5,351 bases of DNA from Betaproteobacteria bacterium (GTDB taxonomy: Bacteria > Pseudomonadota > Gammaproteobacteria > Burkholderiales > SG8-41), in NCBI GenBank assembly GCA_028292065.1, contig JAQGNC010000511.1, forward strand, positions 1 through 5,351. The letters are read 5' to 3'. The notes under the pieces are model-generated. The model did no database searches. It was not told where the DNA came from and saw only the letters and a program-made list of their open reading frames with translations. Numbering within the stretch: position 1 is the first letter of the stretch; every line of letters starts with the position of its first letter. A program made the translations under genes and the position numbers. Of this stretch, positions 1 to 5,190 are shown one piece after another.

Positions 1-36
1 CCCCCTCAGGGGGAGGGTTAGGGTGGGGGTGGGTTT
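1..36 (+). repeat. G-rich palindromic intergenic repeat, half-copy at the window edge
   Basis: It opens with a small palindrome (CCCCC-TCA-GGGGG, 1-13) and continues as runs of G at 9-13, 15-17, 21-23, 25-29 and 31-33. All 36 nt are the exact reverse complement of 4075-4110. The sequence also matches 4152-4186 in the same orientation with three differences over 35 nt, so three members of one family lie in this window. At the right-hand locus the repeat occurs as an inverted pair, so the missing partner here probably lies just left of the window; that is inference. The copy ends 8 nt before the CoA-transferase start codon. It resembles the REP/BIME class of proteobacterial intergenic repeats in form, but I cannot name the family. 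Confidence 0.85.
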
Positions 37-44
37 ACAACGAT

Positions 45-1262
45 ATGAGCAATCAGACGATTATCCACCACCGCCCCGGCGCCCTCGAAGGCCTGCGCGT
101 GCTCGACCTCACGCGCATCCTCGCCGGTCCCTTATGCACCATGATGCTCGGCGACATGGGCGCGGACGTGATCAAGGTCGAGCCTCCGGGGACGGGCGAC
201 GACACCCGCACGTGGGGCCCGCCTTTCGCCGAGAAGGAATCGGCGTATTTCCTCGGGATCAATCGCAACAAGCGCTCGATCACGCTCAACATGGCGGTCA
301 AGCCGGGGCAGGACATCCTGGCGAAGCTGATCGCGCAGTGCGACGTGGTCGTCGAGAACTTCAAGGTCGGCACCCTCGAGAAATGGGGTTTCGGCAACGA
401 CTGGCTCGAAAAGCACGCGCCGCGGGTCGTCCGCTGCTCGATCACCGGCTACGGATCGACCGGCCCCAAAGCCGGGCTTCCCGGCTACGACTTCATCCTC
501 CAGGCCGAGTCCGGGCTCATGAGCATCTGCGGCGAGCCCGAAGGCGAGCCGATGAAATACGGCGTGGCGATCGTCGACGTCTGCACCGGCATGCTCGCGT
601 GCAACTCGATACTCGCCGCGCTCCAGGCGCGGCACGCGACGGGCAAGGGGCAGCACGTCGAAGTCTCGCTTTTCGATTCCAGCCTCGCGATGCTCGCGAA
701 CGTCGCTTCGAATCACCTGGTGTCGGGACGCGATGCGCGCCGTTTCGGCAACGGGCACCCGAACATCGTGCCGTACACCGCCTATCCGACGAGCGATGAC
801 CGGATCGCAGTCGCGGTCGGCAATGACGGCCAGTTCGCGAAATTCGCGGCGCTGCTGGGCGCACCCGAATGGGCGAGCGACAAGCGTTACTCGAAGAATC
901 CGGAGCGCGTCGCCAACCGCGAATCGCTCGATGCGGCGATCTCCGAGCGCCTGCGCACCGAAAGCGCGGAATCGTGGTTGTCGAGATTGACCGACGCCGG
1001 GATTCCCTGCGGCCGCATCAACACCGTGGCACAGGCCTTGAGCGATCCTCATACCGTCGCGCGCGAGATGGTGCGCAGCGTGCAGCACCCGACCGCGGGA
1101 GAAGTGAAGATGCTCGGCATCCCGTTTCGCTTCAGCGATACCCCGGCTTCGATCCGCCGCGTGCCGCCGACGCTGGGGCAGCACACCGAGCAGATCCTGC
1201 GCGAAGTGCTCGACCTGTCCGACGCGCGCATCGCAGAGCTGCGCTCAGCCAAGGTGATCTAG
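45..1262 (+). CDS. Family III CoA-transferase (CaiB/BaiF), dicarboxylate-type
   Basis: This 405-residue cytoplasmic enzyme should move CoA from a donor acyl-CoA (often succinyl-CoA) to a free carboxylic acid through an aspartyl-CoA mixed anhydride. Length is typical of the family. The N-terminal Rossmann-like part carries GLRVLDLTRILAGP (residues 16-29), GDMGADVIKVEPP (36-48) and DDTRTWGPPF (52-61), followed by NRNKRSI (73-79), ITGYGSTGP (133-141) and GYD (147-149). Asp178 in VAIVDVCTG fits the family's catalytic aspartate. GQH at 378-380 is the usual C-terminal motif. The GDDTRTWGPPF block and the IVPYTAYPTSD stretch (241-251) resemble, from memory, succinyl-CoA:glutarate CoA-transferase (SUGCT) and related dicarboxylate enzymes, so a C4-C6 dicarboxylate or hydroxy-dicarboxylate acceptor is plausible but unproven. 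ATG at 45 places the conserved motif at the normal distance from the N-terminus. No AGGAGG-like site precedes it, only the G-rich repeat. The stop lies 2 nt before the epimerase start. Confidence 0.93.
   Translation: MSNQTIIHHRPGALEGLRVLDLTRILAGPLCTMMLGDMGADVIKVEPPGTGDDTRTWGPPFAEKESAYFLGINRNKRSITLNMAVKPGQDILAKLIAQCDVVVENFKVGTLEKWGFGNDWLEKHAPRVVRCSITGYGSTGPKAGLPGYDFILQAESGLMSICGEPEGEPMKYGVAIVDVCTGMLACNSILAALQARHATGKGQHVEVSLFDSSLAMLANVASNHLVSGRDARRFGNGHPNIVPYTAYPTSDDRIAVAVGNDGQFAKFAALLGAPEWASDKRYSKNPERVANRESLDAAISERLRTESAESWLSRLTDAGIPCGRINTVAQALSDPHTVAREMVRSVQHPTAGEVKMLGIPFRFSDTPASIRRVPPTLGQHTEQILREVLDLSDARIAELRSAKVI
1251..1257 (+). promoter_or_regulatory. Ribosome binding site of the epimerase gene, inside the CoA-transferase 3' end
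   Basis: AAGGTGA lies within the last codons of the CoA-transferase, 7 nt before the ATG at 1265. It is the best purine-rich match there; the AGGG directly before the ATG is too close to work. A ribosome ending at 1262 would sit on this site, which implies translational coupling of the two genes and supports the start at 1265 over the longer open frame that begins further upstream. Confidence 0.6.
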
Positions 1263-1264
1263 GG

Positions 1265-1684
1265 ATGATCACCGGCTTCAGCCATGTCTCGATCGTCGTG
1301 CCGAGCCTGGACGAGGCGGCGGCGCAGTTGAAAGTGTTGTACGGGCTCGAGATCGGAGAGATCGCGGTGAACGAGCAGCAGGGTGTGAGGCTCGCGTACG
1401 TCGAGCTCGGAAATTCGCGCATGGAGCTCATGGAGCCTTCGCGACCCGACTCACCCGTCGCCAAGTTCCTCGAGAAAAATCCGAAAGGCGGCATCCATCA
1501 CTTCTGCCTGGCGGTCGACAGCGTCGATGCGACTGCGCAGTCGCTCGCGGCGAACGGCGCGCGCGTGCTCGGCGACGGCAAGCCGCAGCACAACGTGCAC
1601 GGCGAGCGCATCGCGTTCGTGCATCCGAAGGATTTCCTCGGGGCGCTGGTGGAGCTGGAGGAGCATGGTTTCAAAAGGGCGTGA
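1265..1684 (+). CDS. Methylmalonyl-CoA epimerase-like VOC/glyoxalase-fold protein
   Basis: The 139-residue protein is a metal-dependent epimerase of the vicinal-oxygen-chelate superfamily; the family inverts the C2 centre of methylmalonyl-CoA or similar 2-substituted acyl-CoAs. Both paired beta-alpha-beta-beta-beta modules are present. The first begins at FSHVSIVVPSLDEA (5-18) with His7 as likely metal ligand, and continues through NEQQGV (36-41, Glu37 a candidate acid/base) and ELGNSRMELMEP (47-58). The second holds GGIHHFCLAV (75-84), with His78 or His79 as ligand, and HPKDFLGALVELEE (120-133), where Glu130 is the expected ligand and base. Length and the HPK...LVELE ending match true methylmalonyl-CoA epimerases rather than generic glyoxalases. 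The gene is 2 nt downstream of the CoA-transferase, so the substrate is probably that enzyme's acyl-CoA product; no methylmalonyl-CoA mutase is in the window. The stop codon falls inside the first unit of a heptamer repeat array. Confidence 0.88.
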   Translation: MITGFSHVSIVVPSLDEAAAQLKVLYGLEIGEIAVNEQQGVRLAYVELGNSRMELMEPSRPDSPVAKFLEKNPKGGIHHFCLAVDSVDATAQSLAANGARVLGDGKPQHNVHGERIAFVHPKDFLGALVELEEHGFKRA

Positions 1685-1750
1685 GGCGTGAGGCGTGAGG
1701 CGTGAGGGGTGAGGGGTGAGGCGTGAGGCGTGAGGCGTGAGGAGTCAGGC
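1681..1750 (+). repeat. Ten-copy tandem heptamer array (GTGAGGC)
   Basis: Ten consecutive 7-nt units start at 1681. Units 1-3 and 6-8 are GTGAGGC, units 4-5 are GTGAGGG, unit 9 is GTGAGGA and unit 10 is GTCAGGC. The array then decays into GTGGACG. Because 7 is not a multiple of 3, the TGA in each unit falls in all three forward frames every 21 nt, so no forward frame can read through. The epimerase stop codon (1682-1684) is supplied by unit 1. An array of this kind could vary in copy number by slippage. It also forms the left arm of the inverted repeat at 1700-1854. Confidence 0.95.
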
Positions 1751-1854
1751 GTGGACGAGAGGCTGCAGGAACTCGCTTTATCCGGCCGCGCGTTGGCGTA
1801 GCCGGCGGCATTCGCGGTACTGCCGCCTCACCCCTCGCGCCTCACCCCTCACGC
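1700..1854. repeat. 31-nt imperfect inverted repeat with a 93-nt centre
   Basis: Positions 1700-1730 pair with 1824-1854. The outer 15 bp (1700-1714 with 1840-1854) are perfect. Further in there are mismatches at 1715/1839 and 1722/1832 and one G-T pair at 1717/1837, so 28 of 31 positions are Watson-Crick. The left arm is made of the heptamer array; the right arm carries the same CCTCACC-type units in reverse. The centre (1731-1823) shows no gene. The right arm is followed by CTTTAAA and then the receptor's ribosome binding site, so a transcript from the first two genes could fold a long GC-rich hairpin just upstream of the receptor gene. Attenuation or 3'-end protection is possible, but the T-tract is too short for a confident intrinsic terminator. 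I found no convincing promoter in this gap. Confidence 0.85.
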
Positions 1855-1862
1855 TTTAAACC

Positions 1863-1870
1863 GAGGAGGA
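1863..1870 (+). promoter_or_regulatory. Strong ribosome binding site of the Bug receptor gene
   Basis: GAGGAGGA contains a perfect AGGAGG core (1864-1869), 4 nt before the ATG at 1874. It is the strongest Shine-Dalgarno match in the window, fits a receptor needed in large amounts, and fixes the start codon. Confidence 0.85.
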
Positions 1871-1873
1871 GCG

Positions 1874-2857
1874 ATGAAAAACTACAAGCTCGCATTCGCG
1901 TCTGTGGCGCTGGCACTCGGTCTGAGCGCGCACGCCGCCCAGCGAGCAGAGCAGGCTTATCCGACCAAGCCGATACGCCTGCTGGTGCCATTCGCACCGG
2001 GCGGTGCGACTGACATCATCGCCCGCGTGCTCGAGCCGAACCTGAGCAAGCGCCTCGGCCAGCAGCTCGTCATCGACAACCGCACCGGCGCCGCCGGCAA
2101 CATCGCGGTCGAGCTCGTGGCGCAGTCGCAGCCGGACGGCTATACGCTGCTCGTCGGCAACATCTCGACCAACTCGATCAACCCGTTCCTCTTTGCGAAA
2201 CGCATCAAAGCCGACGCGCTGCGCGATCTCGCGCCGGTCACGAAGCTCGTTGCGATCCCGAACTTCATCCTCGGCAGTCCCAAGCTGCCGGCGAAGACGC
2301 TCAGGGAAGCGATGGCGTACGCGAAAGAGCGTCCGGGGCAGCTCAACTTCCAGGCGCCGCTCGGTTCGTATTCACACCTCGACATGCTCGCGCTCACTGC
2401 GGCCGCGGGGGTGAAGATGGTGCACCTGCCGTCGAAAGGCGCGGGTGAGACGCTCTCCGCCATGCTACGCGGCGACATCCACATCACCGAGTCGAACGTC
2501 GCGTCCAACATCGGCGCGGTGAGGGACGGGCGCATCAGGGCGTACGCGGTCACTGCGGAGCAGAGGCTCGCGGAGCTCGCCGAGGTGCCCACGATGGCCG
2601 AAGCGGGTTTTCCCGGCATCGGCAGCCTGAACTGGAACGGCGTGTTCGCGCCGGCGAAAACGCCGCGCCCGATCCTCGCGAAGCTCCACGCGCAAACCTT
2701 CGCCGCGATGAAGGACCTCGACGCCGACGGCTCTTTGAGCAAGCGTCAGCTCCCGGTGAGTCTCAGCGCGTCGCCCGAGGAGTTCACCGCGTTCGTGCAA
2801 GCCGAGGCGAAGCGCTGGCAGAAAATCATCAGAGACAACAACGTCCGCATCGACTAG
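1874..2857 (+). CDS. Bug/TctC-family periplasmic solute-binding receptor
   Basis: The 327-residue protein is a tripartite tricarboxylate transporter (TTT)-type extracytoplasmic binding protein; the family usually binds organic acids in the periplasm. A Sec signal peptide is clear: Lys2 and Lys5, a hydrophobic core around 6-18, and AHA ending at 21 (AHAA at 22), so cleavage is expected near 21-22. Mature-domain hallmarks are PIRLLVPFAPGGATDIIAR (33-51), DNRTGAAGNI (68-77), PDGYTLL (87-93), GSYSHLD (164-170), HLPSKGAGETL (184-194), EVPTMAEAGFPG (237-248), NGVFAPAKTPRPIL (255-268) and a C-terminal PEEFTAFVQAEAKRWQKII. Domain order and length are normal. The sequence does not reveal the ligand, though Asp47 in GATD sits where family members contact the ligand carboxylate. 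No TctA or TctB membrane subunits are present, which is common for Bug receptors. It lies between the CoA-enzyme pair and the dehydrogenase, so the ligand is probably the pathway's substrate. Confidence 0.95.
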   Translation: MKNYKLAFASVALALGLSAHAAQRAEQAYPTKPIRLLVPFAPGGATDIIARVLEPNLSKRLGQQLVIDNRTGAAGNIAVELVAQSQPDGYTLLVGNISTNSINPFLFAKRIKADALRDLAPVTKLVAIPNFILGSPKLPAKTLREAMAYAKERPGQLNFQAPLGSYSHLDMLALTAAAGVKMVHLPSKGAGETLSAMLRGDIHITESNVASNIGAVRDGRIRAYAVTAEQRLAELAEVPTMAEAGFPGIGSLNWNGVFAPAKTPRPILAKLHAQTFAAMKDLDADGSLSKRQLPVSLSASPEEFTAFVQAEAKRWQKIIRDNNVRID

Positions 2858-2903
2858 CGTTGCCCGAGCGCTCGCTACCTTTTCATAACAAAGGGATCAA
2901 TAA

Positions 2904-3959
2904 ATGTCAGAAGCAGCACGAATCAAAGCCTCCGATCTCGAAAAGTTCATCGCGAGCGCGTTCGAAGCGGTCGACGTGCCGCCCGCGGACGCGCGATCGA
3001 TCGCCGAGCTCATGGCGCGCGCCGACGTGAACGGCTCCGAAGGCCACGGCGTATTTCGCCTGCCGCAGTACATCCGGCGCATCAAAGGCGGCGCAGTCAA
3101 CGTGCGCCCGAACATCCGCATCGAGCGCGAAGCGGCCGCGATGGCGCTGGTGAACGGCGACAACGGCATGGGCCACCTGGTGATGAAGCGCGCTACCGAC
3201 ATCGCGATCGAGAAAGCGAAAACGGCGGGTGTGGCGTGGGTCGGCGCGCAGTGGAGCAACCACGCGGGACCGGCGTCGCTGTATGCGAGCATGCCGATGG
3301 AGCACGACATGATCGGGCTGTATCTCGCAGTGGGAAGCGCGAACCATCTGCCGCCGTGGGGCGGGCTCGACATGCTGCTCTCGACCAATCCGCTCGCAGT
3401 GGGCGTGCCCGCGGGCGAGGAAGCGCCGATCGTCCTCGACATGGCGACCACGGTGGCGGCGTACGGCAAAGTGAAAACCAAAGCGCAACGCGGCGAGACG
3501 ATGCCCGTGGGCTGGATGATGGACCGTGAAGGCAAGCCGCTGACCGATCCGAAGCGCGCGAACGAAGGCTTCCTCCTGCCGATCGGGGACTACAAAGGCT
3601 ACGGGCTCGCGCTCATCATCGGGTTGCTCGCGGGGACGCTCAACCGCGCCGCGATGGGGAAAGACGTGGTCGACTTCAACGCCGACGACACCACGCCGAC
3701 CAACACGGGTCACGCGATCGTGGCGATCTCGATCGAAGCTTTCGGCGGCGTGGAGGAGTTCAAGCGCAGTGTCGACGTGCTCGTGCGCGACCTGCGCGCA
3801 TCGAAGCGCCTGCCGGGCGTAGACCGCGTCTGGCTGCCGGGCGAGCAAAGCCACGCCAAGCGCGCGGACAACCTGCGGAACGGGGTGCCCATGCCCGCTG
3901 CGCTGGCTGCGAGCCTGAAGCAGCTTGCGTCCGAGTTGAAGATTGCCCCGCTCGAGTAA
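2904..3959 (+). CDS. Ldh-family NAD(P)-dependent 2-hydroxyacid dehydrogenase (malate/L-lactate/ureidoglycolate type)
   Basis: The 351-residue cytoplasmic oxidoreductase belongs to the Ldh/AllD/ComC-type family, distinct from classical Rossmann-fold malate or lactate dehydrogenases; members oxidise 2-hydroxyacids such as malate, lactate, sulfolactate or ureidoglycolate with NAD(P). Visible motifs are GSEGHGVFRLPQY (44-56, with His48, Arg52 and Tyr56 in the substrate-site positions), SNHAG (118-122, His120 the likely catalytic base), TNPLAVGVPAG (161-171), VLDMATT (177-183) and PIGDYKGYGLAL (226-237), which helps bind the nucleotide. The C-terminus has RLPG (302-305) and GVPMP (327-331). The common SNHFG is SNHAG here, a possible specificity change beside the active site. 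AAGGGA at 2891-2896 lies 7 nt before the ATG and supports this start. The gap from the receptor gene is 46 nt, so co-transcription is likely. Substrate within the family cannot be assigned. The stop codon is directly followed by the palindromic element at 3961. Confidence 0.93.
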   Translation: MSEAARIKASDLEKFIASAFEAVDVPPADARSIAELMARADVNGSEGHGVFRLPQYIRRIKGGAVNVRPNIRIEREAAAMALVNGDNGMGHLVMKRATDIAIEKAKTAGVAWVGAQWSNHAGPASLYASMPMEHDMIGLYLAVGSANHLPPWGGLDMLLSTNPLAVGVPAGEEAPIVLDMATTVAAYGKVKTKAQRGETMPVGWMMDREGKPLTDPKRANEGFLLPIGDYKGYGLALIIGLLAGTLNRAAMGKDVVDFNADDTTPTNTGHAIVAISIEAFGGVEEFKRSVDVLVRDLRASKRLPGVDRVWLPGEQSHAKRADNLRNGVPMPAALAASLKQLASELKIAPLE

Positions 3960-3974
3960 GGTCAAAAGCAGGAG

Positions 3975-4008
3975 GCAAGGACGCGAAGGAGAAAGCAAGG
4001 ACGCCAAG
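3975..4008 (+). repeat. Two direct copies of a GCAAGGACGC-AAG motif, 20-nt period
   Basis: GCAAGGACGCGAAG (3975-3988) recurs as GCAAGGACGCCAAG (3995-4008) with one change, 20 nt apart. The copies lie in the left part of the convergent-gap element, within the asymmetric extra segment. This may be the remnant of a longer AAGGACGC-type tandem array; the sequence shows only two units. Confidence 0.6.
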
Positions 4009-4074
4009 CGACAACGTCATTGCCCGCTCGCGATCGCCAGACCAAACATGCCGCGCCCGCGCCTCGTCTTGTTC

Positions 4075-4186
4075 AAACCCACCCCCACCCTAACCCTCCC
4101 CCTGAGGGGGAGGGGACTACAGGCGCGAGCCGCGCCTGCCAAACTCTCCTTCCCCCTCAGGGGGAAGGTTGGGATGGGGGTGGGTT
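4075..4186. repeat. Inverted pair of G-rich repeats with three hairpins (BIME-like)
   Basis: Left arm 4075-4110 and right arm 4152-4186 are inverted copies differing at three positions. Each arm contains its own perfect 9-bp hairpin with a 3-nt loop: 4094-4102 with 4106-4114, and 4148-4156 with 4160-4168. A perfect 8-bp stem with a 3-nt loop (4120-4127 with 4131-4138) sits almost exactly at the symmetry centre. Either each arm folds alone or the two arms pair with each other around the central hairpin. The left arm is identical in reverse complement to positions 1-36. This layout, a head-to-head doublet in an intergenic region, is the classic form of bacterial interspersed mosaic elements. 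Confidence 0.85.
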
Positions 4187-4209
4187 AGCTTGCTTCCTGC
4201 TTTTGACGT

Positions 4210-5190
4210 TCAACTCTCGGGTTCGTCGACCACCCCGTTGCGAAGGACCCCGATACCTTCGATCTCGCATTCTACCACGTCGCCCGCCTGCAGCATCCAG
4301 TCGGGGTTCGACAGGCCGCCGCCGCCCGGTGATCCGGTGGCGATGATGTCTCCGGGAAGCAGGCTGATCTGCGACAGGTAGGCGACGAGCTTCGGGATCG
4401 AGTGGATCATGTCGTGGGTGTTGCCGTCCTGGCGCGCTTCGCCGTTCACGCGCGTCTGGATCCGCAGGTGCATCGGGTCGGGTATCGCTTCGCGCGTCAC
4501 GAGCCACGGGCCCATCGGCGCGAAAGTATCGTAGGTCTTGCCGAGCAGGACGGTGCCGCCCTGGCGCTCGCGCGCGACGATGTCTCGCGCGGTGACGTCG
4601 TTCAGGATGGTGTAGCCGGCGATCACGCCGTACGCGTCGGCTTCGCTCACGTGCTTGCAGCGCTTGCCGATCACGACCGCGAGCTCGGTCTCGAAATCGA
4701 GGTCGCTGCACACGTGAGGCTTGACGATGTCGCGCTCGGGCCCGGTCACCGCGGACAGGCTTTTCATGAACGCGGCCGGGAGCTCGCCCGGGACTCTCTT
4801 GGTGGCACGCGCATAGCCTGGGTAGTTGTGGCCGACGGTGATGAGCTTGGAAGGCCGCACCGGCGCGTACAGGCGGCACTCCGCAAGCGGCATGAAAAGC
4901 TGCTCGCCGCCGAGCCCGGACGCGTCGGGCGAGGCTTCGACCAGCCCCGCGAGATACGAATACGCGTCGCCGAGCGCGCGCCACGCCGCTTCGCCGCCGT
5001 GCAGGAACTGAGTGATGTAAGGCGGCATGTAGAGCTCTGCGAGCTCGCGGCCTTTGGGATGTCCCGCTTCGTCGACGAGGTACAGCGCGTATCCCGCGCG
5101 GAGGTCCGCGACGAACTCGCCGCCGACGAGCACGCCCAGGCGGGACAGTGCCGAAGGCTCGTGACGGCGGCTGTAGCGCATCAGTTTCAT
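4210..5190 (-). CDS. Fumarylacetoacetate hydrolase (FAH)-family protein
   Basis: This 326-residue protein has the FAH fold, used by acylpyruvate hydrolases, oxaloacetate decarboxylases and hydratases acting on 2-oxo acids with a divalent metal. A family-specific N-terminal domain (about 1-110) precedes the catalytic core. The metal triad is visible as Glu167 and Glu169 in DFETEL (165-170) and Asp198 in NDVTARD (197-203), with the usual spacing. Other core motifs are KTYDTFAPMGPW (218-229), NTHDMI (257-262), LLPGDIIATGSPGG (277-290) and GDVVECEIEGIG (303-314). In the lid region (VGHNYPGYARA, 119-129) the usual NYxxH histidine is Tyr126 and the glutamate three residues later is Ala129, so the catalytic dyad described for FAHD1-type enzymes is missing; chemistry may differ. 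The start at 5190 is supported by a good upstream ribosome binding site. The gene converges on the four-gene cluster, so it is a separate transcription unit, though probably functionally related. Confidence 0.92.
   Translation of the reverse strand: MKLMRYSRRHEPSALSRLGVLVGGEFVADLRAGYALYLVDEAGHPKGRELAELYMPPYITQFLHGGEAAWRALGDAYSYLAGLVEASPDASGLGGEQLFMPLAECRLYAPVRPSKLITVGHNYPGYARATKRVPGELPAAFMKSLSAVTGPERDIVKPHVCSDLDFETELAVVIGKRCKHVSEADAYGVIAGYTILNDVTARDIVARERQGGTVLLGKTYDTFAPMGPWLVTREAIPDPMHLRIQTRVNGEARQDGNTHDMIHSIPKLVAYLSQISLLPGDIIATGSPGGGGLSNPDWMLQAGDVVECEIEGIGVLRNGVVDEPES

Larger units (their letters stand above)
3961..4207. repeat. Nested palindromic element filling the convergent intergenic gap
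   Basis: The outer arms, 3961-3979 and 4189-4207, are inverted repeats matching at 18 of 19 positions. Inside them lies a second inverted pair, 4075-4110 with 4152-4186, and at its centre a perfect hairpin (4120-4138). The element starts 2 nt after the dehydrogenase stop (3957-3959) and ends 3 nt before the FAH-gene stop (4210-4212), so it occupies essentially the whole gap. The right arms are 2 nt apart while the left arms are 95 nt apart, which suggests that 3980-4074 was inserted or the right side lost. A role as a two-way transcription barrier between converging genes is plausible, but neither side has a long T-tract. No transposase and no clear target-site duplication is visible. Confidence 0.85.

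Noticed and set aside
132..1184. Long minus-strand open frame (350 codons) opposite the CoA-transferase
   Set aside because: The translation is rich in Arg, His and Ala with no family motif. It lies opposite a gene with clear family motifs, and such frames are common in GC-rich DNA.
869..1264. N-terminal extension of the epimerase in the same frame
   Set aside because: It overlaps the CoA-transferase, has low-complexity Arg-rich composition, and the family's N-terminus matches a start at 1265.
1681..1750. CRISPR-like array
   Set aside because: The units are 7 nt and directly adjacent with no spacers; this is a simple tandem repeat.
1793..1823. Promoter upstream of the receptor (TTGGCG and TACTGC)
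   Set aside because: The -10 match is only about half, and the spacing of 19 nt is poor; not supportable.
2855..2885. Intrinsic terminator between receptor and dehydrogenase genes
   Set aside because: Only a 5-bp stem (TAGCG/CGCTA) and a short CCTTTT tract are visible, too weak to support; the 46-nt gap fits continued transcription.
2907..4007. Minus-strand open frame (366 codons) opposite the dehydrogenase
   Set aside because: Arg/His-rich composition without recognisable domains; it mirrors the codon pattern of the real gene on the other strand.
3958..4210. Target-site duplication around the convergent-gap element, which would mark it as a MITE
   Set aside because: The flanking bases (AAG on the left, GTT on the right) do not form a direct duplication.
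3943..4346. Small open frames across the convergent gap
   Set aside because: They run through palindromic repeats (Pro-rich translations such as PHPNPPP), which is a repeat artefact.
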